This document shows positions 14,701 to 29,700 of a stretch of DNA of 64,000 nucleotides, piece by piece. This DNA is from Phoronis australis (Eukaryota > Phoronida > Phoronidae): positions 81,772-145,771 of the forward strand of contig NMRA01000579.1 of the NCBI GenBank assembly GCA_002633005.1, given 5' to 3'. The notes beneath the pieces were generated by a model. That model was not told where the DNA came from, did no database searches, and saw nothing but the letters and a program-made list of their open reading frames with translations. The stretch's first letter is position 1, and every line of letters begins with the position of its first letter. The translations under genes were made by a program, and so were the position numbers.

Positions 14701-17700
14701 TAGTAGGAATTTCACACAAGGGTTGTTTTTGCAACAAGACATCGAAAGAGTTTCATGGGATATTTAGGATTGTTGGGTTGAAAAGACTGCAGACAAAAGG
14801 TTGTTTATCCCTGTGTAACACAATGACTAATGCGTGTTTTTATGGGGATAAAAAATCTGTTAAGTTTCCACAATTTTTATTCTGGCTGGGACTGATTGTC
14901 CATCTGGTTGTGGAAATGTCGTGTCTTGTAACCAGTCACTCTCTGTTTTTATTATCAGTATAGCATGCATGGCCTGTTGACACGGTGCCCCAACATGTTC
15001 CATAGACACAATACACTCCCGAAAATGCAAGATGATGCAGGACTTCGTGAGAATGTTTGGATCTTGCAAGTCTTTCCGAGATATAGCAGTGTGCATTACG
15101 AGCAAAGCACGTGATCACTCAAGTATCATTCGCACAATTACGTCCACGGAACTCGGCTAGTCATATCCTCTGATGGCTGTTCCTGTGTTCTATTTATACA
15201 ACTAGCTCCGTGCATTCCTGTCTGTACTGAGCTAAAAATATTGGTGTTTTACTTTATGGAGATTGATCACCTCAAAATGCCAAAACAAAGATCTAATGGG
15301 GACTGCAAGTCATATTTATGAGTCGAGGTCCATTGTTTGAAATGCAAAAACCTTTGGGACCTAAATGACAGTTGTATTCTTAGTAAAAACTGAAAGAATT
15401 TCTGATTGATGGTACAGAGTTGTTCATAGCAGTTCATGTTTTGTTCACTGCAGTCACCTGTGACAATAGTTTGAATATCGTAATCAACATTTATTGTATT
15501 GGACAATATTTTGTTATTAAATTGGAAAACTATCTTATAAGCTTCATCCATTTCTGAACGTGCGCATGTTTTTCACTCACTGTACTTAAGTTCCCAACAT
15601 TAAGTTCTCCACTTAATTTGCACAAAAATAATTGCCAAAATGGAATTTTTTCAAAGCAAAGATTCGACAAACGTTTATGACATCTGTTTATTACAGTGCA
15701 TTCTTGTTGTAGACTCAAATGTTCTTAATCTTTACTTTTGTGGAGAAATTTAACAGAAGAGGTTAAATAAAGCAAGAATGGCTATAGAAGGAGTTCAGTG
15801 AACCTAAAATGAAGAGCTCAAGATAAATCCCCAATGCCATACAAATCATGTTCAGGTAAAGTATTGATTTTTGTCTGAATAGACAAATACTTATAGCCAA
15901 GGCCAATGTTTCAGTTTGACACAGCAGAATATAGTGGTTGGCCCAAAGAACATACCATAGCTGGTTCTGGTCACTCCCTCTACTCACAAAAGCCCCCCCC
16001 CCCGCACCGGCTTCAGCCAAGATCTTGTCCTATACTGAAAAGCTGCACATTAGCATGGGTAAACAAGGTTTGAATGCCATGATTTGCCAAGTAGTGGGTG
16101 AAAATATACACCATTTTTGTTCCTCTCGGTTGGATTTTCTGTGTTGAAAAATGTGAGCAACTAAAAGTAGCGCAGCACTGAGTCGATCTCCTGAAAATCA
16201 CAAACCCGAACCAGCTACGTTTTTTACCTTAGCTGTGACACAGCATTGCCCACAGCCACTTCTTAAAATACTGCAGGGCCCTTTCTGATTTACCCACAAT
16301 GCCGCACATCAATAAAGCACTCGCCCAACTGCGTATCTGCCGTGCTTGTCACCGTTTAACACCAGCACTATTAAGCCATCGTCATTCTAATGCTAATCAA
16401 GGTGAATAGTGAGGAATTACAATGCTGACATAAAACGTTTGCTGAGCTGAATGGGGTGCAATGAATCGTTTTTCACTGCAATGTTTTTTTCACCTCTCAA
16501 ATAGGAGAGTTGAATTCGGGATGTTGTGGTGGAGGAAACTTTTGGGTTTCCCAACTATACAGGTAAAGTGGAACAGAATGGCCATCTTCTGGCACAACCT
16601 CCCAAAGTATATGGTGGAAAACCAATGGAAGACATTAAAATATAGCGAATTCCTGCTGTGCAGTAACAGGTTAGCATCCTGACATCAAGGAAATTGGTTG
16701 GATAATCTATCTCACTTCTTATCTGGTAGAATGTCCATTCTCTGGACTGCTTCATTTTGGGAACCTAAATTACACATATTCCTGTTCTGTGTGTGGTCCT
16801 TGTGAGGCTTCATTAAATTGACCAATGGTAAAGGTTCTGTTTGATGACAACTAGACTGTTGTGTTGACCCTTTTAGCCACCTCATCCATTATCACAACAC
16901 CATGTGTTCTGATGGTGCTTGCCGTTAATTGTTTATGGCCCACGACCATTGTCAGGTATTGTCCTGTTATTTGCCTAAGAATTAGAAAATTAACATGACA
17001 AAGGTGGGCAAATTTGGAATTTCTCAGCCGTTAGGGTCACACTTGGATTAGGATACCTACATCCATTAATTCTTTTGGCTTGCACACATTTTTGCAGAGT
17101 AATACTGAAAAAGATTCGTGTGCTTGGATCACTGAAGTAGAGGAACTTTCCTCTTTAGTTCTATGCTGGAGTGAATGAAACAGGAGGCTTAAGAGACCTG
17201 TTAGGGTGTTCATAGACAAGCTTGTCTAAATTGAGCTTATTGACTACCAAAACTGATAGTTTTGATTTATTGCAATGATAACATTATGAAGTCTGATAAT
17301 ACTTGATTTGTTTATTCCCCCTGGCAGAGTCCAAGGCGGCTCTAGTAAAATTCACCTGCATATCATAGTCAGAAGCAAAAACTTATTTTTCTTGTTCAAA
17401 ACAAACACAAGAGTTATTGTTCCTTGTGTGTGGGCTGAGGGTGTTTTATCTTATCTTATCTGAAGGCGCAGCATTGGTATTTATGGCTTTTTCACCTTTG
17501 GTTTTTAAGCCGTTAAATTACAGTGTTTTTGCCAGTTATTGTGTTAATGGGACTCTAGACCACCCCTTGTGCTGTGGTATTTTTACTATTTGTACAAAGG
17601 GAAGACTTGTCTGGCCTTGTATTCTGTGTTTACCACCTGTACACATGAGAGGCATGTACATGTATTGGAGGTCTGTACAAACAGGCAAGCAGTGTTTAGA

Positions 17701-20700
17701 CGTCTGGGTCTGGTATTGTACACATACAACTTTGTTGTAGAGAGCCACTTCCCACAAAGCCAGCCAATCGACTTGTGTATGATTGAACATCAAAATACAG
17801 AGCTTTAGGAATCGATGGGAGTAAAAAATGGGCAATTTAAGCAAAGCTTGCTTTTTCAATCTATGGGGGCGGAGTATCCTATATCCACTGGTGTGCTCTT
17901 CCGTTGCATCATTAAAATACAAATCGGGACATCTGTTTGTTGTAAAAAGAGCTCTTGAAATTTTTGTGGGCAGTGTACATATGCTGTAACAACTTAATCA
18001 GTTATTGCAACATCTGAAATATCATCCATTTCGTATGTCTGCTGTGTGAGTCAGTGAGGTCAAGGTCGTTGTTCCTAGGATGCTGTCCAATCACAATTTG
18101 GTGAAGGGTTTTTGTACCCTAAATGTTCACCAATTTCGCAGTCTCTAAAATCTGACACATTAATTCAAGCTGAAATGGATTTTTTTGGATTACCAAATGT
18201 TGTTTTATGAGTTCTCCAAAGTGCAACATAGCTAAAGCTAAATTACAAACAATTTTTGTTTGAGAAATTTGATAAAAAATTCACACGTGTGATAAATTGT
18301 TGAATAATTACTGTACGTCATTTTCTGTGACTTCATGCTGGATCACTAACTTGTATCCTCGGGTGCTACCGTATTTTCCCCTCTCCACATCAAAGAAATC
18401 ACTTGTTGGTTCTCGATTATACGCTGATACTGGATGTTTATTGCCAAGAGTGCTTTCAGATTAAACACAAGTTTATATCTCCGCTTATCAGGAGTGTGTC
18501 TTTTGAAAGTTGATCAAATTTGAAACATCTTATCTGACCTTTTGCTCCCAAGTCAGCGACAATTTCTAAGGACCTGATGCACTGCTTCCCTGTAATCTAT
18601 TTGTGTCTCTGCTTTTGGTATTATAGTTTGAAGTGGGCATAAAAAGGGTATCACTTATGAGATCTGATCTTCATCTTGGATAATCCTATGTAACCCCTGG
18701 GGCCGGGTGCGTACTCCCAAAGGTACATGGGACATGTCGCTCAGAAAAGTGACTGTTCCTGACCCGTTACAAGGTTCCATAAGCAAAGGGTGTTTTTTCC
18801 TACAAAATTCTGTAGGAAAGGGTTCTATGTTAATTTACATTCCATTCATGAAGTGAACTTTTGCTTTAGAAGTGTTGTTGTGAAAACCTTTTTGAAATTC
18901 AAGATAGCAGCCAGTTGAAGTGTTGTTGTGAAAACCTTTTTGAAATTCAAGATGGCAGCCAGTCACCATGACGATAGTGATGGTACCATATTTGTGAAGA
19001 AGTCTTGAAAGAATTGACTTGGCACGTCAGTTTTTAAGCCTTTGAGAATGGCTGTATTGTTGGATAGGCCTAATGGATGTGCTCCTTCAAAGTGTGATTA
19101 AGGTTATGTAAAAGCTAAGAAAAATGTTCAAATTTGGTTAATTCAGAAAGTTGTGGGATACTTTCAGATGCTTTGTATAGTGTTCTCCTAAACGCCGTTA
19201 TAGGAATCGTTTTTAAATTTTCTTACTTTTGCATCAGCGATCATCAAGCATAAGGACTTTTATGACATTTATGAAAAAAGAAAAATTTCAGAAACTCAAC
19301 AAAATGAAAACTTGTTACTATAACAATGCTTTTGAGGTTTTTTATCTTGAAATGATATCAAACAAAATTAGGTCATGCTATTGCTACGTCTGTTAAATTT
19401 TACCAAAAAGGCATGATCACATGACCCAACTCATGGCAGATTGTTGTAAAGTCAAAAAACAGCTGCTACAGACTTTCTGCTTTCAGAAAAATATGGAGAC
19501 TTGTCAAAAAGAACCTAAACAACCTTAAACTTTGCCTAGGAAATTATCATTATTTGTCACCAGTATATAATGTATGTAAATATATTCATGGAATGCAGAG
19601 CATGCTGGGATTGATGTCCCAATACCTGTGGTCTGCACTTGTGGCTGTTTCTTTGTCCTGCAATGGTTCCTGTGGTTTGTGTACATTCCTCCAGTTCACT
19701 GGATCAAGGAGGTTCAAGTGGTGATAGAGTAGTGATAACCATTTGTGGTCATTCAATACACAACCTTGATTCCAATAGTGTGGGTCTTTCAACTTGGCTG
19801 GGGACAAAAGTTAAGTGGATGTATTAGGAGGGATTGGTTTAATGAGGTCAATGGTCATCTGGGATGTTGTGATGAAGTGACAACTATTGAACACCTGGAT
19901 TTTTTTCAGGTTAATAATAATGTTAAAATGTTGTACCTGGGAGGTGAGCAACCAACAACCACACCTTTAAATTTCCATGTGTGACAAAAATTCTTCAATT
20001 TGAAATAAAAAAATAATTGCTAAAATTGCCATATTTCTAGTTTTCAGATTTTTGCCACAATGTAAAAGCTCAAAATTTCACCAAATGTTGTTTGTTAATA
20101 GCTATGAAACACAAACCATGCTGAGAGCAAAGTAAACTTTCCTGAAAAGTTATTTTTGACAAATGAAATTCCACCTGTCTATGATCTAGTGTCCAAAAAT
20201 TTTACCCACATAGATAAGAGTGTAACAGTAGACTTAGAGATGCAGTCAACTCCTCCCTGTCTTTGAATTACTTTCAAACAATGAAGCTATCAGTTGAAGA
20301 TAGCATGTTATTTGAAGTTGACTTTGATAGAATGAAGACTTCAGATGATGTTTCTAGAAAGGTCTTAAATTTCTGATTAATAACACTGTAGTTTTTGGGG
20401 GTAATTCAATAATGTGAGATGCTTTCCTGTGTATAGAATTGATATTGGAACTCCAAGTTCGGAGACTTTGGTGTTCTGCTCATCATTGATGATTGGAGTA
20501 GGCAGACATTTAGTATCCCCTGCGCGTGAGAGGCTATGGCCCTATTTGTGTTCAGCCGGACATTGAGTCTGGGTTCCATTTTTGTCTGTAATGTCGATTT
20601 TGCTTTGATTTAAGAGACCTTCCTGAAAGGTATTATGGGGCGCCGATGGTAGACAAATTTACAAACCTGATGGGAATGGGTAACTAAACTGAAGTGTGGC

Positions 20701-23700
20701 CTATCTTTAAATTTATGTATTTTGCATTTCAGGAGATGGAGGAAGTGTTCATGTACCACATAAGTGTACTCTCATACTACTATGTGTTTATTTTGTAACC
20801 TATTGTACAGTTTAATGAAATATACTAATATATACGACTCCCTGTCTTCATCTACTCTAGCAGAACAACTTGCTTGAAGGCGCTTTTGATTGGTGAAGCT
20901 TAAAATATCGTCATTATTGATGTTTCTGGAAAAAGTAGTCTTTCGTGTTCACTCAGCCATATTTGAATGCCATTGGTGGGATCTATAACCCATGCTGAGT
21001 ATATTGTGCGACCGTTGGACATTGTCAATCATTTTTTTTCACACCTTTGTGCACAATCAATTTTTTTGTGAAGCTGGCGAGGTTTTGATTTATCGACATC
21101 CATTAAAGTCATGACAAAACTGCTCAGGATGCGTCTTATTGCTTGTGCGTGCAAGCTTAATCTAACGTTAAAATCTCAACCAATTTGGGACACAACGTGG
21201 CAGATAGATGAAATTTTATTTCCTCATTTTTTTGTAAGTGATATGTATAAAGTAAATCCGTAGCTAGGCAACAGGATCAATAATGTGTCAAAATTTCATT
21301 TCATGTAAATGTTCAAGATAAAATATTCACAAGTTTCCCGTATTGTTTTATTTTCATTTTATGCAACTAAAAATCCTACATGTCCTATTTTGATAGCCCC
21401 TCGTGCAAAAAGAAACATTTTCAAAACAGTTCCTTGAAGTGTTTTGGAGGTCAAAAGTGCATCGAGCGTTGTAACGTTATATTTGAATCCGATCAGTCAT
21501 TTTTGAGGTGCGATGTTCCAAAATTAAACAAACTTGGAGTAATTTCTAAAGTACTCCATAAGCCGAAGTTTCCAACATTACTCCCTTTCAGCCTGGTCTG
21601 TGACTGTTAGTGACTCTTAAGTGTACACCAGCTCACTTCCCAAGGTCTATAACTATTCAATTTTACGGCAGAACCCCAAGGCATCTCTTTGCACCTTCAC
21701 CAGTTGTCCCCTCGTTTACCTATGATTATCTGCCAATCAATTCGTCAAAGAGAGCATCCCTTAAACCCCAGACTGGTGCTGTTGACCCCTGGGGCTGCAT
21801 TCAGGGATTCATTGCACTAGTCCCTGCATGGGTTTAACGTCACGTTCATATTAGTGCGCAGCAGTTTTTGCACAGGGGTTCATGGCCCGCTGTTCTTTGA
21901 GCATAGACTGCATGTACTACCTAGCATAACTTATTGGTCTGCATAATGCGTTAGTCTACGTTGTCAGTCTGTGGAAGCCGCCATCTTTGTTTCAGTCGCA
22001 TTTAAGATAAAATCTCACCAATAAAGCTGATAAGTCAACTTTTGTTCTCTGAATTGTTTTCGATAAAAGATTTGCAGCACCATATGAATGCGTGTAACGC
22101 GTGTAAAACTCTCACACAAGCACTTGGATCTACATACCAAGTCATTGCTTTTGCCTGGGTCCCAAAGACAACACATTAAGTGAGGTCGCATGTACCTGTA
22201 TTTAACAACAGTCTAACCAATCAAACACATGGATTCACTATATCACCAGTACCTATCTGATCTCTGTTATGAAGCAATCCCCTGGACCACCAGCTACAAC
22301 AAGTAGACCTTATCCTCTTTTGTGAAAATTACCGGTGTCAAGTGAAAACTTCCCTCCAAAAATACAAACCAGTAGTGGTTACGGTTTGTTTATTATGCCT
22401 CTTTCGTGGCCACTTAATGAGGCGTAGTAGAAAAGTTAAGCTTAGGTTATAAACTAAATCCTTCGTTGACTGATTGGAGATCAATGTTAAAGCTGCCACT
22501 AAGGCAGCACTTAATCAGGGATATGTTCAATCAGATACTTCCCTATACGCCTTATTCACGCTGTCGCCATTTTAAAAGTGAGCCTCTTTTTAGGTTTTAG
22601 AAACGGTGTACTCTGAGCGTAATCACAGCGCAAAGCGTGATTTTTTCGCGTGCCTCGTTATATTTATGTCTCAAATGCATTGTTTTTTAAGCCTAAAAAA
22701 GGCTCACTACTAAAATGGCGTGAATAAGGCGTATGGCTGTCATTTGACCATGGGCCCCGTCTGAATTCTATTGTGTACATGTTAGTGTAATCCTGGTGGT
22801 TCTGGGATGTTGTATATGGGGACCCAACCATGATTTTTTAAAGGAAACTGTCCTTTCCCTGGCTCCCCCTAAATCAGCCTCTAAGCTGGCTTCACTAAAC
22901 TGACGGTTGTCTTGGTTTTACCAATAAATTACAATTTCCTTATACATACTGTTGGTATGCATTGCAAGACTAATGCGGTTGTTTATAGCACGCTCGTGTG
23001 TGCGAGACAATCTATTACACGAGGTTTGAGCAAAAGTACCGTTTTGAGAATATGGTTGCATGGGCGCACTACTACAGTAAATATTTTCCGGTTTGAGACA
23101 GTGGAGAATTATTTGTTTTGCTCAAACCAAATTTTGATAGGCAATACTGGCTGTCCCAAATTCAAGAATAATGATCAATAACAAAAGCCCATTCACTCAA
23201 CTCCTTGTTAAACACTATGAGTGGCATGGAATGGTTGCATCAGCAGCTATTTTTGACAGTTTTATTTCAACAGCAAAATCTTATTTTCAGATTCTGTTGA
23301 TACAAGAATGCAATGTCCGAAATTTGAGAACCGTGACCAATGCCTAAATTGACTTTTGGCCCAGTCTTCAGAATCAAGAAAATTCATATTCTGCTTGAAT
23401 TTCCATGTCCCAAATTTTGGAGGTGTCCCAAACTGGAGAATTTTCACTGTACTTTAATATTTTCAGCAAAGTCTGCATGATCTCTGGGTGTTTTGATCTA
23501 TATAATTGTTGTTTTTAATTTGTTGTTTTTCTCCCGTCTGTTTGCCAATCTAAAAACATTGTTGAAATCGTCCTAATCATACCCACGTCCATGTTCATGA
23601 CCGGGCCAGAATGCTCACCGGAAACTCTTAATGATTTCTGCTTGCCATGCCCGATCTAAAGTTACTCTCACCTTGATTTTCACACCTGTTCCTAGCACAG

Positions 23701-26700
23701 GTGTGCTATCTCACAAATGCCAAGGTGTTAACAAGCTCTTCTGTTTGTTCAGCCAGAATGTTTTGCGTTTTAGTACAGGCGAACTAAGCCTGTGGGTCTT
23801 CTTTCGAGATTATTTTTAACTTGTTACGAATTTGTCTGGTTGACTCTTCCCGAAAAAGGTCATGCATACTTTTGGAGATGTACACCCAAGTCTTGTATAG
23901 GTCACCAATGTTTACTGGTAGATCATGTAATGGTATTCTGAATCCACAATAAAGGAATGAAATATTCAAGTTTCAAATTGTTATTTGAGTTACAAAATAC
24001 TACTAGTCTGATAGGTTTATACCTGAACTTTCATGCATGAGTCATATATTCTTTCTATATCAGCTGGAATGTTTTTAGTACACCAAGAACCTCACAAAAA
24101 CACAAGGTCACGTGAGACTTTGCGAGATTTCACCATGTATTGCAGGCAACATACGCAACCACGCAAGCTTTACTCGTGAGATTCTTGTGTCTACGGAACT
24201 CTGCCTCGATGTATTGTAAACTACGTTACCTTACCGTGATTTCTGTTTTTTGATTGAATTACATAATGTCATTAATGTGACAAGTTTGAAACAACTGGGT
24301 TTCCTTCAATGAATAAATAATTTGGGAATATTAGAGCCGTGCATTTTAAACAACATTATTTTCAATTGAAAAATTTTGTAATGATTGACATAAGGCTTTG
24401 AGAAGCCTTTTTAACTACCCGAAAGGATTTATTTCCACTCGTAAAGGTAGCCACCTCTACTTGACTTTATTCTCAGTATTAAAAATAACTTGACAACGCT
24501 TTTTACCTCTGTACACATCTACCTCAATGGTAAAACAAGTTGTTGACATGTTCATTGGCTCAGCTAGCCTGAAGCTCTTTACACATTGGACCCTGAGTTT
24601 GTCTTATTGAGTGTCCACAACATACCTGAATGTTTCTATTGTGTGTTAAAAAATGTTGCCTCTGTGGGTACAATGAAAAACTTAATGAGGGTATCCTCCG
24701 ATCTTCGAGCACATTGATTTAGTGTATGTCACAGCTTCTTATTTCCTTTTGCGACTGTTTGTTTTGGGCTTACGCTACTGACACTATGAAAACACTGAAC
24801 TGGATCCATTGATTGGAGGCCTGCCTGAGTGATCAGGTGCTCGCATGATTGGGAATTTAGTTTTGGGATGTAGCGTTATTCGGTGCAAAACGGCCTGAAG
24901 TCGGGTCGTTCGGTACACTAATGATTATCTTTTTATGATGAGGTGTGGAACACATGAAACATTTTTGAGATTACTGATCTACCGTATTTATCCAGCTTGA
25001 TATCCTTGCTTGGTTAACCACCCCTCCCTGAAATTTCCAAATTTTACTTACCCAGAAAAATGTTGAAATTTGGCTCACTTTGGAGCATCATATTTTAGGA
25101 ACAGCTGATCAAATTCATGTGCAACTTTTGGATACTACTTCATACACTATTCTCCAAGTCGCTGCTAGAAATTGTTTTCAAAGACGTTCCACTTTTTCAC
25201 GAGGGGCAATAAGAAATAGGACTGCAGATGTTTTATTTGACTGTTTCATGCTAAGTTCAAGGCTTATAGATCTTGCTTCGGCCCTTTTAGTGAACTACAG
25301 CCCATGGTTTCTCACTAATTTCATTTTAGGCACCGGCATGCTCACCCCTAATTTTTGAAGTCTCCACTTTAAGCACTATGGGCAGTAGTCCAGACGAGTA
25401 TGGTTGGGTGAAACTTTTGTGTATACTCATCTAGAATACATTTTGGTGCTTTGCACTCGTCAAAAGGGCCCTCGTTAGCCTAGTAAAGAATAAAGTACAA
25501 CGGATAACTATCATTAATGAGGTTTATTTCGGTAGCTCAAATATTTCATTGCAGTTTACAATTCAAAAGTAATTTACCCAGAGATTTGATGTAAGTGCGG
25601 TAATAAACTGATAGACACGATATTTAGCAAATGTGTAGAGTGGCTATCTGAACAGGGATTGTTTTGTTCATTTATAGGTCTGGAGTATTGTCCATCTCTT
25701 TGGCAATACAACCGCCCAAACATAGCCTCAGGGTTACTGCCATCTCCTCGCTTGTTCACGTATTTAATGAATTCATGTAGAGCTAGAGCGTCAAGTAAAC
25801 CACTTTGAAGTGTAGTAATTTTTGATAAGTTACAAACACCATGTCTTTGGGTCAGTTTGAGGACAATTTGGCAAAGATAAGTGGTGTAAATCCACCATTT
25901 TGCAAAGTAACTGTCAGGGGTCACCACTTGAGGCAGTTTGGTCAATCACAAGAGCCGATCTTGTTGGTCAAAATTTGATTTACATCAGTTGACCTATTTC
26001 AGCCTGTGGCACAGGTTTTATTGATGTCAGTGGAAAAAAATGATAAGAAAACATGGGGTGGGAAATCTTCCCCCCTCCCCCCATATCTGTCTTCATTCAC
26101 AAAAACATCCTCAGCTGAAGCTACGCCTTAATAATCAAGAAAAGTTGTCAAAGAAAGTAATTAATACTGTGTCCTGTCATTTTAAGTCTTGGTTGTACTT
26201 TTTATGAGGTGAAAACTTTTTACTTCGTACTCTTAATTTGACTCTGGCCTTTCAAATTAATGGAGTCCAGTCGAGGCCATTTCATACGCTGAGCCAAGCC
26301 AACTATTAGGGCTGATCTTGATTGGCCAGCACCAATCCTGTTAGCCCGGGCATTCCTAGTAATGGGTTTCGCTGACAATTGTGCTAATTTTACAAGTCAT
26401 GTTTATAGTGATTTGCCATCATATCGAAGCCTTGAATAAATTAAGAGAACCCATAGATAGCTCAGTAGATGTTGGACAGAAATACCTCAACCCCCCTCAG
26501 TAAGGTCTGGCCTGGGTGCAATTGTATGTTGGGGTCTTCAATAGCCCCTGGTCATTAGATGCTCTTAATCAAGGTGATCCACTGTTTCCTGGAATGCATT
26601 CCCCTTTTTCTGTCATTAACGATTGGTTAAGCAGTCTCAATGCGATTTTTAGAAAGGGATTTGATCTGTGCACTTGACTGTGGGGGCTTTTGTTAAACAG

Positions 26701-29700
26701 TTCTTGATAGTGTCAATAGCCAGTCTGTATTACTGTTGGTGTTTGTCATATATTTTTGTCTTCAGTTTTTAGCCTTTAGCAACTAACCTTGAAGAAATTT
26801 TAATGATTTTTGTGTAAGTGTGCCAGTCTGACAGCTGTTCCTCCTGAAGACCCTGAATACAGTAACAATGGGGCAATCTGAAGTGATCATTAATCATCAA
26901 CTAGTAGATGCAGTTGAAAAAAGATGGGCGAATTAATGAGGTCACAGGCTGAAGGCTTTAGACTGAAGCCAAATTAAGAATTTATGACAGTGTTGAATAA
27001 TACGCTGAGTCTGGAGCTCATACCACTGAGCCATGCTGTCTACTATAGTGGTCAATAAGCTGGGTTTTTTTGTAACTAACGTCATGCTTGTAAACACTGG
27101 TTCTCCTTCTTAGAGCTCAATAAAAGAATTTAAAAAATGTAATATTTAGATGAATTATGAGAATATTCCAAGTATTTTGATGGTCTGTCTGCATCTATCA
27201 TTAACATATGTCATACTAGCATGTAACTGAAGGAGTGGAGGTCACATGTACTAATAGGGACCAGTTGGCATTTCTTGATATGATGAGTTAGCGTGAGCAT
27301 TGATCATATTTACACTTATTGAACAAGCGTGGTTATTGTTTATAGGTGGTTGACGAACTTCATTGCAAACGCTTTGTTTATGTGTAAAATACACCATAAA
27401 AACAATTGACCACATAAAACTAATGGTAAAAATATTAGTTAAAAGAAATTTAATTGATAGAACATGTGAAATGAAAACATGTCTGATATGTGTCAGTTAA
27501 AAGTTGTTTTTTTTGCAGTTTAATGTTGAAAATTTTTATTGCCGCGTGTAACTTTCATCATTTCCTTTCTACTTTTCAGGCTAACATCAAAGGTCAGCAC
27601 ATTTTGAGCAAAGTGTTTGAACACCTGAATCTACTGGAGAAGGACTACTTTGGACTGCGCTTTGTAGACAACGCGAATCAGACTGTAAGTAGGTCAGGGT
27701 GTTTGGTAATTGTGTCAGGGCATACTGTCAAAATGATAATTTTTTGACAAAAATAAGTTGGCGACTTATTCTGCTAACAGCAAATAAGACTGGTAAAAGC
27801 TATTGGGTAATAACTATAACAAAATTCTAATTTACAGAATGACTTAGCCCTCTTACTAACTTCTATGTTAATTCCCGTTTGTTCTTGGTCATAAAGGAAT
27901 ACTACTGTTGCGATGAATTCGGCATCCACTCAGCTGCTATTATGGGGAATTCCAGGTCATTTTGTCTGAATACTTTTGGCTTGTACTGTATATTTCAAAC
28001 TGTAAATACTCTGGGTTACTGCTTGCCCACAACTCACATTTCTAGAGAGGCTCGACTGTATTGTGCACTTGACTTGGATTTTATTCTTGTCCAAATACTG
28101 TACAGTAAAATTTCTACAAATTCGAACAAAAATAATGGCCAAAATTGTTACTTGTTTTTGCATTTTAAACTTTCATTGTATTGCCACAAATGTTCGAAAT
28201 TTCATCGTGTGTTTGGTGATGACAGCTGTACTATATAAGGTTTTCAAATGATCAAGTAAAATTATCTTCTTGTTTGCTCTTATTGAAAATTATGGTAAAG
28301 TAAAATTTTACTGTTTTGCCGTATTTTATTCTAATTCGAAGAAGCATTACCATAGTATCACATTCACATATCTGACACTGTTATGAGTCTGCTGATTGTC
28401 AATTCTCCAAACACTTTGTAAAGAATCCCAAGGCTCATCTTACAGGGAAATTGAGCTTGCTTTCAGAATGGGAAATAAAAACATTGCCCTGCAGTAGTTA
28501 GTATTTTTAGATAGACTTTCTTTTAAATTTTTTTCTTCTAAAATACACAAACATGGCATCTATGTATGGCAAATATGCTTGCTTTCACAATCCAAGCTAT
28601 GGCGTGAATTCACAAAAAATGTGTTTTGTAGAGGCCAGTTCCAACCGGTTCATTCGTTGGATAATTCCAAGTTCTTCGCTCCCTTCTGTGTAAGAAACTG
28701 ACTTGTGATCTTAGATTTTCTGAAAAGTACAAATTTCGTCTTGTCATTGTTGAAAATGCGATTACTACGCAAACATTATCCAGTTTGTGATTTGAATATT
28801 CAATTTCGCTTATTTTATTTAAAATTTATTTCCTTCCATGCTTGTGTTGTTATGGGAAGGCAAGTTCATCCAGATAATCCTTTTCTACTGTCTTTCAGCA
28901 TTGGTTAGACCCCTTGAAGTCTTTACACTCACAGTTTAGAGGTAAGGGACTCTCAAGTAACATCCTGTTTTAATTAGTTAACGGCCTGCCTCTAATGTTT
29001 TTTAAGCCCCAAGGGTCTGTCTGTAAACTGTCTGCAACTGCAGGGTTTTCATTTGTATACAATGTCGCGTTGGTGTAAAAGAAAAGAAATGTGACAGATA
29101 AGTGTATTCTTGAGAACTTCCTGTATAAATGAATGTGATTTTGTAAATAGAAACCAATCGTGTGACATGTTGGAATGTGGGTAGAACTATTATTTCTGCC
29201 CTGAAGCTCACTGAGAGCGAATTATATTAAGAGCAAAATATTTTAAGATTAGGTGGGCCCTTATAGACTAGCATTTTGCTGAAACTGTTCAAGGCGTAAT
29301 TCCAAAATTTCTGTTACATTTTCCACATTATCCTTTTCTTTTTGTTTTATTGATTTTGTTCATAAAGGTCCTGAAAGTCCCAATTTTTAGTAGCCCTTCA
29401 TGCCTAAGTGGATGATAGTGTTTTGTAGAAAGGGACGAAATAAAGTACATTATCTGAAAGTTTCGTTTGAGTTCAAGTGGGCGTCTGTGAGATACGATGA
29501 TCAGTTTCTGCCACAACCCCGAGCGCGATTATTTGTTCCACGACACGTACTTTTGATGAAATCAGCTGTGTAACTCTGTGTGTCACTGAATCGAGTTGAA
29601 TGTAGAAGCTTATATTTGAATTTGTGGTGAAGATTGTTTAATTTGTGACACAGTGAACCTTACAAATTTAGCGATTAGTTTTGTCCAACATCGAGGAGCT

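Larger units (their letters stand above)
12234..22544. other. Middle of EPB41L4A first coding intron
   Basis: No exon or RNA gene is supported. Contents seen: a 21-bp tandem repeat (13092-13196), an inverted repeat at 13312-13361 (AGAACCAGTTT / AAACTGGTTCT), a fragment of the TACAGTRAA-type element (13480-13622), a homopolymer C run near 15991-16001 and a 48-bp duplication (18870-18964). Open frames in this stretch are short and lack similarity that I can recognise. Confidence 0.5.

Noticed and set aside
25574-25945. 123-codon minus-strand open frame in the long intron
   Set aside because: No recognisable domain, and no flanking splice or promoter signals.
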